From contig JAZQTU010000030.1 in the NCBI GenBank assembly GCA_045630965.1, positions 62,001 through 126,000 of the forward strand: 64,000 nucleotides of DNA. The letters run 5' to 3'. The stretch comes from HGM04593 sp045630965. GTDB taxonomy: Bacteria; Bacteroidota; Bacteroidia; Bacteroidales; Bacteroidaceae. A program made the translations under genes and the position numbers. Below the pieces are notes generated by a model that worked only from the letters and a program-made list of their open reading frames with translations, had not been told where the DNA came from and did no database searches. This document shows, one piece after another, positions 37,513-46,938 of this stretch (positions are counted from its first letter, which is position 1; every line of letters starts with the position of its first letter).

Positions 37513-39207
37513 TTATTCAAAAATCATTTCACTTACCGTAGCTCCCGGAGGCATCATCGGCATTACGTTGTCCTCCTCCTTGACCGCCACGTGCAACAGG
37601 AACGGACCAGAGGTTGAAAGCATCTCGCTGATAGCATCATCAAGTTCTGCACGCTCTATAACAAGGCGTGAAGGTATACCGTAACCTTTTGCAATCAATG
37701 AGTAATCTGGGTTAAGCATTGGTGTCCATGAGTAGCGATGATCGAAGAAGAGCTCCTGCCACTGGCGTACATTGCCAAGGTAGTTGTTGTTCACAAGTAT
37801 CATTTTCACACCTGTGCCCTGCTCCATGATTGTACCCAACTCCTGAATATTCATCTGGAAACCGCCGTCACCTGTAAAAAGACAGACCTCACGTTCGGGC
37901 ATTGCCATCTTGGCACCTATCGCTGCCGGCAAGCCGTAACCCATTGTTCCCAAACCACCGGAAGTAAGGATGCTTCGCGGAAGAGTATATTTGAAGTAGC
38001 GCGATGACATCATCTGGTTCTGACCTACGTCGGTAACCAATATCGCACTGTTGTTGGTTGCTTCACTGACTTTGCGTGCAACCTCACCCATAAGCAATGG
38101 ACCTTCAGCAGGATTCAAGGCATTCTTTCCAACCTTCTCATACTCTATTGCATTATATTCGGCAAAGCTCTTTATCCATTCGGAATGGTCACGCTGTTCA
38201 ACAAGTTCTGTCAGCATGGGAAGTACCTCTTTACAGTCGCCTACGATAGGTACATTCACTGCCACATTCTTGTTTATTTCGGCATGGTCAATGTCTATGT
38301 GTATAACCTTGGCCTGTTTTGCATATGTTGCAACGTTACCTGTCACACGGTCGCTGAAACGCATACCTACTGCTATAAGCAGGTCGCACTGGTTGGTATT
38401 GTAGTTAGGACCGTAGTTTCCATGCATACCAAGCATACCGACACACATCGGGTGGTCGCTTGGCAAGGCAGACAAGCCCAACAATGTCTTTCCTACCGGA
38501 ATGTTGGCCTTTTCGGCAAAGGCTTTCAACTCTTCATGAGCTTCGCCCAATTCAATACCCTGACCGACAATCATAAACGGACGCTCTGCACTATTGATGA
38601 GCGCAGCAGCCTCCTCAATTGCCTTGCGGCATGGTGTTGGATAAGGAATATAGCTTCTTACAGAATCTACAACAGCCGGTTCATATTCAGTCATTGCAGT
38701 CTGTGCATTCTTGGTAAAGTCAAGCACAACCGGACCCGGACGTCCTGTACTGGCAATGTAGAAAGCGCGCGCAACAGCCCATGCCACATCCTCGGGACGA
38801 CGTATCTGATAGCTCCATTTTGTAATAGGTTGGGTGATACCTACAAAGTCAATCTCCTGAAAGGCATCGGTACCCAATACCGCACAACCTACCTGACCAG
38901 CAATTACCACAATTGGAGTACTGTCAAGCATTGCGTCACTTATACCGGTCAATGTATTTGTTGCACCCGGACCACTTGTTACGATTGACACACCAACCTT
39001 GCCTGAACTGCGGGCATATCCCTGCGCTGCATGCACTGCACCCTGCTCATGACGCACCAGCACCTGACGGAAATCGCTGCGATGGTCGTACATGGCATCG
39101 AATACCGGCATGATAGAGCCGCCGGGATAACCGAAGACTGTGTCAACACCTTCATTTATAAGAGAGCGCATCAACGCCTCTCCACCTGATATTATCTCTT
39201 TACTCAT
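37513..39207 (-). CDS. ilvB: Acetolactate synthase, large catalytic subunit
   Basis: Thiamine diphosphate- and FAD-dependent enzyme that condenses pyruvate units (or pyruvate with 2-oxobutyrate). The 564-residue protein shows the N-terminal catalytic-Glu region VFGYPGGSIMPVFD and RHEQGAVHAAQGYARSSGKV. The ThDP motif GDGGFQMNIQELGT through NNNYLGNVRQWQ is in the C-terminal domain. ATG at 39207 (MSKEIISGG) lies 4 nt after the ilvD stop; the track to 39219 would overlap ilvD needlessly. Its need for ThDP links it to the thiamine operon at 54 kb. Confidence 0.96.
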   Translation of the reverse strand: MSKEIISGGEALMRSLINEGVDTVFGYPGGSIMPVFDAMYDHRSDFRQVLVRHEQGAVHAAQGYARSSGKVGVSIVTSGPGATNTLTGISDAMLDSTPIVVIAGQVGCAVLGTDAFQEIDFVGITQPITKWSYQIRRPEDVAWAVARAFYIASTGRPGPVVLDFTKNAQTAMTEYEPAVVDSVRSYIPYPTPCRKAIEEAAALINSAERPFMIVGQGIELGEAHEELKAFAEKANIPVGKTLLGLSALPSDHPMCVGMLGMHGNYGPNYNTNQCDLLIAVGMRFSDRVTGNVATYAKQAKVIHIDIDHAEINKNVAVNVPIVGDCKEVLPMLTELVEQRDHSEWIKSFAEYNAIEYEKVGKNALNPAEGPLLMGEVARKVSEATNNSAILVTDVGQNQMMSSRYFKYTLPRSILTSGGLGTMGYGLPAAIGAKMAMPEREVCLFTGDGGFQMNIQELGTIMEQGTGVKMILVNNNYLGNVRQWQELFFDHRYSWTPMLNPDYSLIAKGYGIPSRLVIERAELDDAISEMLSTSGPFLLHVAVKEEDNVMPMMPPGATVSEMIFE

Positions 39208-39211
39208 AAAT

Positions 39212-41014
39212 TCAATCAATGATTCTGACGCCTCCCTTGTCGGCAGAACTTACCATATTGGCATATGCCTTAAGGCTCTTTGAAATTACACGGTCACGTG
39301 TCAAAGGGAACATCTCTCGTGCTGCAAGTTCCTCATCGGTCAATCTTACGTTGATTGAGCGGGCCGGTATATCGATGTCTATGATATCACCGTCACGCAA
39401 TTTACCGATGTTACCTCCGGCTGCAGCCTCGGGAGATATATGACCGATACTCAGTCCCGATGTTCCACCACTGAAGCGACCGTCGGTTATCAACGCACAC
39501 TCCTTGCCAAGATGACGCGACTTGATATATGATGTCGGATAGAGCATCTCCTGCATACCGGGACCACCTTTAGGACCTTCATATATGATTACCACTACAT
39601 CGCCTGCCTGTACAGCACCTCCAAGGATACCCTCAACAGCAGCCTCCTGTGAGTCAAACACTTTTGCCTTGCCGCTGAATTTCCATATACTCTCATCAAC
39701 ACCGGCAGTCTTTACCACACAACCATTCTTGGCGATGTTACCGAACAGGATAGCCAAACCACCATCTTTTGTATAAGCATTCTCAAGTGAGCGTATACAA
39801 CCGTTCTCACGGTCGGTGTCAAGTGTCTCATAACGGCAATCCTGTGAACCCATCACATTGCTGAACACATTTGCTGGAGCTGTGCCATATATTCTCTTGG
39901 CCTCATCACCAACGTTCTCACATGTGATACTGTATTTTGCTATGTCTTCAGCAAGAGTAGCACCTGTAACACGCTTTACAGAGGTATCGAGCAGACCACC
40001 CTTGGCAAGCTCGCCAAGAATACCCAAAATACCGCCGGCACGTCCGCAATCCTGAACACTGTACTTAGGACCGTTGGGTGCCAGTTTGCTGAGGCAAGGT
40101 ACCTTGCGGCTGAGAGCGTCGATATCGGGCATCTTGAAATCAACACCGGCCTCCTGCGCTACTGCAAGAAGGTGAAGAATTGTATTGGTTGAACCACCCA
40201 TGGCGATATCAAGTGTCATCGCGTTCATGAATGCAGCACGCGAAGCTATGCTACGAGGAAGGACGCTTTCGTCACCCTCACCATAATATTTCATTGCATT
40301 TTCCACTATCTGCTTTGCTGCATCCTTGAGCAACTGCACACGGTTGACGTGTGTTGCAAGGACAGTACCATTACCTGGCAATGAAAGTCCTATGGCTTCG
40401 GTCAAAGAGTTCATGGAGTTCGCTGTAAACATACCTGAACATGAGCCACAACCGGGACAAGAACGCTTTTCAATTTCGGCAAGTTCTTCGTCACCGACAG
40501 TGGTATCCGCAGCCTTTACCATAGCTATCACAAGGTCAAGGTTCTCATTCTTCCAGGTACCCTTTTCCATTGGACCACCTGAAACAAATACTGTTGGTAT
40601 GTTAAGACGCATGGCTGCCATGAGCATACCCGGAGTAATCTTGTCACAGTTCGAAATACAGACAAGTGCATCTACTTTGTGAGCGTTGCACATGTATTCT
40701 ACGCTATCTGCTATAATGTCACGTGATGGCAATGAGTACAACATTCCGTCGTGTCCCATTGCTATACCGTCATCGATAGCGATTGTATTGAATTCAGCCG
40801 CATAGCAACCCATTTTTTCGATTTCGGCTTTTACAATCTGACCTGCTTCGTGCAAGTGTGTATGTCCCGGTACAAGCTGAGTGAACGAATTAGCTATTGC
40901 AATGATTGGTTTACCGAACATCTCACGCTTCATTCCGTTGGCTATCCACAATGCTCTGGCACCTGCCATACGGCGTCCTTCGGTCGACTGCGCACTTCTT
41001 AATTTTATTTTCAT
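39212..41014 (-). CDS. ilvD: Dihydroxy-acid dehydratase
   Basis: Iron-sulfur enzyme making 2-oxoisovalerate and 2-oxo-3-methylvalerate. It has 600 residues, normal for the family. Cluster-binding cysteines are visible in ISNCDKITPGM and CPGCGSCSGMFTANSMN, and the C-terminal GRFSGGTSGLSIGHISPEAA is the family signature. It is the first gene of the operon, with a consensus promoter and a leader of about 100 nt upstream. Confidence 0.97.
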   Translation of the reverse strand: MKIKLRSAQSTEGRRMAGARALWIANGMKREMFGKPIIAIANSFTQLVPGHTHLHEAGQIVKAEIEKMGCYAAEFNTIAIDDGIAMGHDGMLYSLPSRDIIADSVEYMCNAHKVDALVCISNCDKITPGMLMAAMRLNIPTVFVSGGPMEKGTWKNENLDLVIAMVKAADTTVGDEELAEIEKRSCPGCGSCSGMFTANSMNSLTEAIGLSLPGNGTVLATHVNRVQLLKDAAKQIVENAMKYYGEGDESVLPRSIASRAAFMNAMTLDIAMGGSTNTILHLLAVAQEAGVDFKMPDIDALSRKVPCLSKLAPNGPKYSVQDCGRAGGILGILGELAKGGLLDTSVKRVTGATLAEDIAKYSITCENVGDEAKRIYGTAPANVFSNVMGSQDCRYETLDTDRENGCIRSLENAYTKDGGLAILFGNIAKNGCVVKTAGVDESIWKFSGKAKVFDSQEAAVEGILGGAVQAGDVVVIIYEGPKGGPGMQEMLYPTSYIKSRHLGKECALITDGRFSGGTSGLSIGHISPEAAAGGNIGKLRDGDIIDIDIPARSINVRLTDEELAAREMFPLTRDRVISKSLKAYANMVSSADKGGVRIID

Positions 41015-41117
41015 AATTTCTGATTTTTTACAAGAAAAAAAGCATGCTACAACAAAATGTCATAGCAAAACCTAAAGAAAACATACAAATATTATTTGTT
41101 TTCTCGCGTCAAGGTTG

Positions 41118-41148
41118 CAAAAGTAATCTCTTTTTTCAGTTTAACAAA
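41118..41148 (-). promoter_or_regulatory. Consensus Bacteroides promoter for the ilv operon
   Basis: On the minus strand, TTTG at 41148-41145 and TACTTTTG at 41125-41118 are separated by 19 nt. The leader to ilvD is about 100 nt and contains a weak stem (GCTATGACA/TGTTGTAGC) but no clear terminator. Confidence 0.75.
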
Positions 41149-41186
41149 AATTTTGCAAGAGAAATAGCTCATTCTCTGTCAAAACT

Positions 41187-42230
41187 TTAGATACTCTTAC
41201 TATTCAACACTACATATATTATAATAGGAGCACCGATAAGCGGTGTTATTGCGCCAAGAGGAAGAAGACCGCTCTCTCCAGGCAATTGACATACAATGTT
41301 GCACACAAGAGCTACAACAGCTCCAATCAACAATGTGCCGGGCAACAGAACTCTATGATTGCTGCTTCTCAACAACAGCCTTGCGATGTGCGGTACTGCA
41401 AGACCTATAAATGCGATGGGACCACAAAAAGCTGTGACAACAGCTGTGAGCAAACCTACAACAGCAAGCAGTATATTACGGACCAGCCTGACATTGATTC
41501 CAAGATTTTGGGCGTAGGCATCACCCAGCAATATTACATTCAAAGGCTTGATCATCAACATTGACACAACAAGCAGCACTATGGTCAACAGAGTAAATAC
41601 CGGAAGTTGTTCCATTGATACAGCACTGAAGCTACCCATTCCCCATATAAGGTATGAATGTACACCCTCGGCAGTTGCAAAATAGTTAAGCACCGTTATA
41701 AGTGATGATGCCAGATAGCCTACAGCGACACCAACAATTAGCAATAAAACCTTATTACGCAACATCGATGAGAAAAGTAGTATTATTACTATAATGGACG
41801 CTGCCCCTATAAAGGCTCCTAAAAAGACTGCAAGATAGCCGGCAACACCTATTCCGCCAAAGGAAAACACTCCTTGGGCAAGAAGCATGACCACTGCCAC
41901 GCCAAGCCCGGCACCGCTGTTGATACCAAGCACTTCGGGACCGGCAAGAGGATTCTTGAACAATGTCTGCAACAAAAGTCCCGCTACAGATATTGCAGCG
42001 CCAGCCAGCATAGCCGTGACAGCCTGCGGCAAACGTGTATCAAGTACAATAATTCTCCATGCTTCGCGCTCAGCGTCCCCACCTGTCAATATTGACAAGA
42101 CCTCACCGAACGGTATACGGACAGAGCCAAAGAATAGATTGGAGAGGAAAAGCAGCAAAAGCATAAACGCTGCAAGCATGAGCAACACTATATTTTTATC
42201 AACGCATCTTTTCATAATAGTTTGGGGCAT
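41187..42230 (-). CDS. FecCD-family ABC transporter permease
   Basis: Inner-membrane permease for iron-siderophore, heme or cobalamin, 347 residues with about nine to ten membrane helices. Family phrases include LDTRLPQAVTAMLAGAAISV, LQTLFKNPLAGPEVLGINSG and FCGPIAFIGLAVPHIAR. ATG at 42230 overlaps the binding-protein gene by 32 nt; ATG at 42215 (MKRCVDKN) is an alternative. No ATPase gene follows: the next gene downstream is ilvD with its own promoter. The energising subunit must be encoded elsewhere. Confidence 0.92.
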   Translation of the reverse strand: MPQTIMKRCVDKNIVLLMLAAFMLLLLFLSNLFFGSVRIPFGEVLSILTGGDAEREAWRIIVLDTRLPQAVTAMLAGAAISVAGLLLQTLFKNPLAGPEVLGINSGAGLGVAVVMLLAQGVFSFGGIGVAGYLAVFLGAFIGAASIIVIILLFSSMLRNKVLLLIVGVAVGYLASSLITVLNYFATAEGVHSYLIWGMGSFSAVSMEQLPVFTLLTIVLLVVSMLMIKPLNVILLGDAYAQNLGINVRLVRNILLAVVGLLTAVVTAFCGPIAFIGLAVPHIARLLLRSSNHRVLLPGTLLIGAVVALVCNIVCQLPGESGLLPLGAITPLIGAPIIIYVVLNSKSI

Positions 42231-43344
42231 ATCCGGAAATCAATGACGGATGAAACAATGCAACAAGTTCCCTCAACAGATTTTCAGGATGAAAAGAGAC
42301 CTCCTCGAAAATATTGTTCCTGTGCGTATTGCAAGCATATATATTCTTTTTACGGTACGGAGCAAAGTGGGAATACCCTTCAAAATCCGATAACAAAGAT
42401 GCATATGTCTTGTCTGTTGGAGAATTATATTTCACAAGCCAGATATCTGCATCAACAGCCCTGTCAAGTACAACTTCGTATGACAACGGTACAGAACCGC
42501 TACTTGCAAAATCAGCAAAAAGGTAGTCAGCACCGGCATCATGGTATAACCGTCCCATAGTACTTTTCCCACCCGGCACATACCAGGCAGAACTGCTCTT
42601 CAATTCGCACATCAGTTTAGGGCGTTCCTTCACCTCTTTTGTCAAATTACAAATAGCCTCATATTCGCTGCACACAACATTGTATATCGAGTCGCATTCA
42701 ACAGCACACCCTACAAGGCGACCATAAAAACGTATCCATTCTGCGCATCCAAGAGGAGATGTCTCCATGTAGTCGGCACATTCCACCAATGGATATGCCA
42801 TATTTTCAAGCTTGCCATAACCTCCGTTCTCATATGGCAAGACAAAAATTGCATCAGGAGAAACCTGCACCACAGCCTCACTGTTCACATTCAATGAACT
42901 GCCACAGTCTATGACAAGGCCTTGCTCTATCCTTTGCTGAACAGCATCTGAATAGATGTATTGCCTGTCACACACGCCTGCAATAGCCTGCAATGCATCC
43001 AATTCATCAAACAACATGGCATGTACACCAGAAAAGAGCAGTGTACGACTCAGCGGAGTACGCAACAGCACTCCATTAGGGAGAGCTTCGGGCAAAACAG
43101 TGTCATTGGGAACAAGTATATATCGATTGAGCAGACCAGTCCCCCATGGATTCTTGACATCAACAACAGTGTATCCGTCACAATCTGTTATATCGAGTAA
43201 TGAGGAATGGTGCATGCGCACTTTCTCTCCTTCAATTATGTTGTCATGAGGAGCAACGCACGAAGCCAGAAGGCATGTACACAAAAGTACAAAAACAACC
43301 ATTGACACATGGACTCTGCGCAACATACAGCAATTATTCTTCAT
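42199..43344 (-). CDS. Siderophore/heme/cobalamin-type ABC transporter binding lipoprotein
   Basis: A 381-residue periplasmic binding protein anchored by a lipid (lipobox LLASC, Cys29). It belongs to the FecB/BtuF group by neighbourhood and by the two-lobed pattern: SGVHAMLFDELDALQAIAGV in the first lobe, VSPDAIFVLPYENG, then GGKSTMGRLYHDAGADYLFAD in the second. It begins 11 nt inside the end of the DAHP synthase gene and overlaps the permease gene, so all three are co-translated. The metal complex carried cannot be told. Confidence 0.87.
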   Translation of the reverse strand: MKNNCCMLRRVHVSMVVFVLLCTCLLASCVAPHDNIIEGEKVRMHHSSLLDITDCDGYTVVDVKNPWGTGLLNRYILVPNDTVLPEALPNGVLLRTPLSRTLLFSGVHAMLFDELDALQAIAGVCDRQYIYSDAVQQRIEQGLVIDCGSSLNVNSEAVVQVSPDAIFVLPYENGGYGKLENMAYPLVECADYMETSPLGCAEWIRFYGRLVGCAVECDSIYNVVCSEYEAICNLTKEVKERPKLMCELKSSSAWYVPGGKSTMGRLYHDAGADYLFADFASSGSVPLSYEVVLDRAVDADIWLVKYNSPTDKTYASLLSDFEGYSHFAPYRKKNIYACNTHRNNIFEEVSFHPENLLRELVALFHPSLISGYAPNYYEKMR

Positions 43345-44401
43345 TATTCATTATATTCAACTGCTGACGTATACTTTCGGAATGAATAGCCTCAAACACA
43401 CTCTTCACAGCATCCATATCAATCTTGCCGTCGGCACAACATTTCGTGTACCGTTCAATGGTTTCATTATACCTGAAAGGCTGGAAAACAGTCAATCCTT
43501 TTTCGCGTTTCAGCGCACCTATCTCACGCGATATCGACATTCGCTTTACAAGAAGTTCCATCAGTTTGTCATCAATCTCATCCATTCTTTTCCTGTAGGA
43601 GAGGAAATCGTCACTGGCACTGTTTGATGAACGGTATACAAGCCTGCCGAGTATCATGGCAAGTTCATCAGGGGTAACCTGCTGACGCGCATCGCTAAGA
43701 GCACATACCGGGTTACAATGTGTCTCAATCATCAAACCGTCAAAATTGAGGTCCATGGCCTGCTGGGAAAGTGAGAGAACAAGTTCACGCTTTCCACCGA
43801 TGTGGCTGGGGTCACATATCATGGGGATATTGCCAAGACGTCTACGGAACTCTATCGGAAGTTGCCATTGAGGAGCATTCCTATACAGTTTTTCTCCATA
43901 TGCAGAAAAACCACGGTGTATAGCGCCGCAACGCTTCACTCCGGCATTATAAAGACGTTCAAAAGCACCTATCCATAAATCAACATCCGGGTTTACGGGA
44001 TTCTTTACAAGCACAGGAACATCCACGCCGCGCAGCGCATCAGCAATCTCCTGTACCGCAAATGGATTGGCTGTCGTACGCGCACCTATCCACAACAGGT
44101 CTATGCCGGCTGCAAGAGCCTGTTCGACATGCGTTGCCGTCGCCACCTCTGTAGCTACAGGCATTGCAAACTCCTTTTTTACACGCGCAAGCCACTGCAA
44201 AGCCTCTTGCCCAACCCCTTCAAAACATCCGGGACGAGTACGAGGTTTCCACACACCTGCACGGAAAAGCGTCACACCCTTACCTGCAAGAGCCGATGCA
44301 ACCTCCATTACCTGTTCTTCGCTTTCGGCACTACAAGGACCTGCGATAAGCAACGGACGCTCCACCCCGTCAAAAAGTTCTATCTTGTCCAAATTCATCA
44401 T
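43334..44401 (-). CDS. Bifunctional DAHP synthase / chorismate mutase
   Basis: Catalyses the first step of the shikimate pathway and, through its C-terminal domain, chorismate to prephenate. The 355-residue protein has an N-terminal DAHP synthase barrel (about 1-255; IAGPCSAESEEQVM, GVWKPRTRPGCFEG, ICDPSHIGGKRE, IETHCNPVCALSDARQQVTP). A C-terminal type II chorismate mutase follows (about 265-345; DEIDDKLMELLVKRMSISRE). This fusion is typical of Bacteroidota. It overlaps tatD by 4 nt and the binding lipoprotein by 11 nt. A start three nt downstream (44398) is equally possible. Confidence 0.94.
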   Translation of the reverse strand: MMNLDKIELFDGVERPLLIAGPCSAESEEQVMEVASALAGKGVTLFRAGVWKPRTRPGCFEGVGQEALQWLARVKKEFAMPVATEVATATHVEQALAAGIDLLWIGARTTANPFAVQEIADALRGVDVPVLVKNPVNPDVDLWIGAFERLYNAGVKRCGAIHRGFSAYGEKLYRNAPQWQLPIEFRRRLGNIPMICDPSHIGGKRELVLSLSQQAMDLNFDGLMIETHCNPVCALSDARQQVTPDELAMILGRLVYRSSNSASDDFLSYRKRMDEIDDKLMELLVKRMSISREIGALKREKGLTVFQPFRYNETIERYTKCCADGKIDMDAVKSVFEAIHSESIRQQLNIMNNEE

Positions 44402-45183
44402 TTCAGCAATTTTTGAAACAGTCTATAGGCATTCGCTGTTGTTTGTGCCGCAATTTCTTCAACACCGCAACCATACAATTCGGCCATAAACTCGGCTATA
44501 TATGGGATGTAAGAACTCTCATTACGTTTTCCCCTGAAAGGCACAGGCGGAAGATAAGGAGAATCGGTTTCAAGAAGTATCCTTTCAAGAGGTACATTCT
44601 TCACTGCAGCAGGCAAAGTAGACTTCTTGTATGTAAGGACTCCACCTATTCCCAAAAAGAAACCGTCGAACGAAAGCAACTTACGCGCCTCCTCTTCTGT
44701 CCCTGAGAAACAATGGAAAACACCGGTCAGTCCTTTGCTGCGATGTGATTCCATAACATCGTATAATTCATTGAAGGCATTACGTGAATGTATTACCAAA
44801 GGCAGTCCAAACTCCGCAGCCCACTCTATCTGTGCATTGAAGGCATCAATCTGTTCGTTCTTGCGTGTATCATCCCAATAGAGATCAATTCCAACCTCTC
44901 CAACGGCGATAAAACGGTCATCACCCCTCAATGTATCATAAAGCCTGGCAAGAGTTGCTTTATAGTCGTCGCCAAGTTCTGTCGGATGCAGACCTACCAT
45001 AGGGTAGCATATACCGGGATATTCCTCACACATTACAAGAAGAGCTGACAAGGACTCCTCCGTTATTGACGGAAGACACAATTTCCCAACCCCAGCCTGC
45101 AATGCACGCTGTACGGCACAACTACGGTCTTCATTGAATTCCGGAACAAAAAGATGGGTATGGGTATCGACGAATTCAATCAT
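44398..45183 (-). CDS. tatD: TatD-family metal-dependent hydrolase
   Basis: A 261-residue TIM-barrel hydrolase; family members act as 3'-5' exonucleases or D-aminoacyl-tRNA deacylases. Metal ligands are visible at FVDTHTHLF (His8, His10), GEVGIDLYWD, LVIHSRNAF, GVFHCFSG and LLETDSPYL. The start at 45183 (MIEFVDTHTH) fits the family and overlaps the upstream gene by 8 nt; the longer frame lies within that gene. Confidence 0.94.
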   Translation of the reverse strand: MIEFVDTHTHLFVPEFNEDRSCAVQRALQAGVGKLCLPSITEESLSALLVMCEEYPGICYPMVGLHPTELGDDYKATLARLYDTLRGDDRFIAVGEVGIDLYWDDTRKNEQIDAFNAQIEWAAEFGLPLVIHSRNAFNELYDVMESHRSKGLTGVFHCFSGTEEEARKLLSFDGFFLGIGGVLTYKKSTLPAAVKNVPLERILLETDSPYLPPVPFRGKRNESSYIPYIAEFMAELYGCGVEEIAAQTTANAYRLFQKLLK

Positions 45184-45895
45184 TCTCCTCTTGCTTTTTT
45201 GACTTGCGGTCTGGACGGTCGTAATATATGACTCCGTACTCGGCACACTTCTTTATACGTTCATCGCCTTGGAATACCGAAAAGGACTTTTCTATCTCAC
45301 CCCAAGCCTCGAATATAATCTCATCAGCCTCAAAGCGCATGTCGGATATGTTCTGCAGGGCACTGTTTGTACGTTGTTGAAGCATCTGCTGTCTATCATA
45401 CATACCCTTGAATATCTCAAACACCACCGAAACACGTCCCATTGTCGGATTGTAGACTGGGACACCACCTTCACTCTGACGGCGTCTTTCACCCTCAATA
45501 ACCTTTACGCCCCACTCAAGCACAGATGATTCCGAAAAAAGATTAGGAACAGTATCCTCATCCTCTGGCAAACCATAATAGGGTCGTTTACAGCGTGCTA
45601 TCTCACCTCGCATTATTGACATGCTCAGTACCTGAATGAAATGTGAAACATACATTCGGGCCTTTTTTAATGCAGCTTCATACTCTTTGTTGCCTCTCTT
45701 CGAAGATTGTTCCGACACACAACGACGATATACCTCAACCTCACGCGAGAAACGTTCAAGAAAATTCTTGGCACGGTGATATGTATTATGCGAAAGGACA
45801 TTGGTATATATGCCGTTGCTCGTACTGCTGTCAACAGCAGCTTTCAATGCACGTATACGAGCCTGATCAGTTTTAGGCAATCTACGGTAAGGCAT
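45176..45895 (-). CDS. Conserved hypothetical cytoplasmic protein
   Basis: A 239-residue soluble, helical and basic protein with no recognised domain. It begins MPYRRLPKTDQARIRALKAA and ends with a charged Lys/Arg/Glu tail (DRPDRKSKKQEEND). No signal peptide or membrane helix is present. It lies between the polyprenyl synthase gene (6 nt) and tatD (8 nt overlap), so it is a member of that operon. The name cannot be taken further from the sequence. Confidence 0.82.
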   Translation of the reverse strand: MPYRRLPKTDQARIRALKAAVDSSTSNGIYTNVLSHNTYHRAKNFLERFSREVEVYRRCVSEQSSKRGNKEYEAALKKARMYVSHFIQVLSMSIMRGEIARCKRPYYGLPEDEDTVPNLFSESSVLEWGVKVIEGERRRQSEGGVPVYNPTMGRVSVVFEIFKGMYDRQQMLQQRTNSALQNISDMRFEADEIIFEAWGEIEKSFSVFQGDERIKKCAEYGVIYYDRPDRKSKKQEEND

Positions 45896-45901
45896 ACAGC
45901 A

Positions 45902-46876
45902 TCAGAGTTTACGGTTCAACAAGGAATTTGCGAAGATTTTCAGGCATGATTTCTTGTCATTGTCAACCGATATACGGTCTATATACTCATCACACATGGC
46001 GAAAAGTTCTTCAATACGTTTTTCACAAATTTCCTTTACACCGAGTTTGTTATACATATCTGTAAAGAAGGCTATCTTTTCCTGTTTATCGAATTCCTTC
46101 TTTTCCATCCACTGCTTCATCGCGGCAAACTGTTCCTCGTCAGCAAGGTTCAACGCCGTTATAAGAAGGAATGTCTTTTTGTTGCAACAGATATCACCAC
46201 CAATCTTCTTGCCGAACAATGACTGGTCGGCATATACATCGAGGAGGTCATCCTGCAACTGGAATGCAAGGCCCATCTTCTCACCATATTCGTAAAGATT
46301 GTCAAGATCATGTTCACTTGCACCGGCAAGTATGCCACCGAGTTTAAGCGCCGCAGCAAGCAGAACCGATGTCTTTAGACGTATCATCTCAAGATATTCC
46401 GCTTCGGCAACATTGTCGCGTGTCTCGAATTCAATATCGTACTGCTGACCATCACCTATCTGTTTTGCTGTTTCCGTAAAGAGCGCAAGCATAGCCGGCA
46501 ACTTATCCGCAGGCACATGGGCAAGGAACTCATAAGCGAGGACAAGCATCGTATCACCGGAGAGAATTGCCGGTACATCGCCCCATTTGGCACAGACAGT
46601 CGGTTTTCCACGACGTATGTCGGCGCGGTCCATTACATCATCATGAATAAGAGTATAGTTGTGATATGTCTCCACAGCTACAGCCGGATACAAAGCTTCA
46701 TCAACACACTCCTTATATAAATTATAGGCCATAAGAAAAAGAACCGGACGCACACGTTTTCCGCTCTGTTCCAATGTATATCTTATAGGAGCATACAATT
46801 CGCGTGGTTCTCTCTCAAATTCCAGATTCTCAATGAAAAGGTTTACCTTGTCTCTAAGCTCTTCCCAAGTGTACAT
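45902..46876 (-). CDS. Polyprenyl diphosphate synthase (farnesyl/geranylgeranyl type)
   Basis: Builds isoprenoid diphosphates from IPP and an allylic primer, for undecaprenyl lipid or the menaquinone side chain. It has 324 residues. The first Asp-rich motif is DDVMD at 79-83, in the context TLIHDDVMDRADIRRGKPT; the second lies in FQLQDDLLDVYAD. SGKRVRP near residue 40 binds IPP. ATG at 46876 is used; the in-frame TTG at 46894 falls in the terminator of the upstream gene. First gene of a six-gene overlapping chain. Confidence 0.93.
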   Translation of the reverse strand: MYTWEELRDKVNLFIENLEFEREPRELYAPIRYTLEQSGKRVRPVLFLMAYNLYKECVDEALYPAVAVETYHNYTLIHDDVMDRADIRRGKPTVCAKWGDVPAILSGDTMLVLAYEFLAHVPADKLPAMLALFTETAKQIGDGQQYDIEFETRDNVAEAEYLEMIRLKTSVLLAAALKLGGILAGASEHDLDNLYEYGEKMGLAFQLQDDLLDVYADQSLFGKKIGGDICCNKKTFLLITALNLADEEQFAAMKQWMEKKEFDKQEKIAFFTDMYNKLGVKEICEKRIEELFAMCDEYIDRISVDNDKKSCLKIFANSLLNRKL

Positions 46877-46898
46877 AATCTTTATTTTAGTCAAAAAA

Positions 46899-46921
46899 AA
46901 GAGGCTGCATCGCAGCCTCTT
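46899..46921 (-). terminator. Terminator after tonB
   Basis: Stem AAGAGGCTGC / GCAGCCTCTT with an ATC loop, followed leftward by eight T. It lies 17 nt beyond the tonB stop and just before the polyprenyl synthase gene. Confidence 0.85.
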
Positions 46922-46938
46922 CCATGTTATAATATTTT

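Noticed and set aside
41028..41084. 18-codon frame in the ilvD leader that could be an attenuator peptide
   Set aside because: It has Phe and a few Leu codons but no Ile or Val codons, and no terminator-antiterminator pair follows, so attenuation is not supported.
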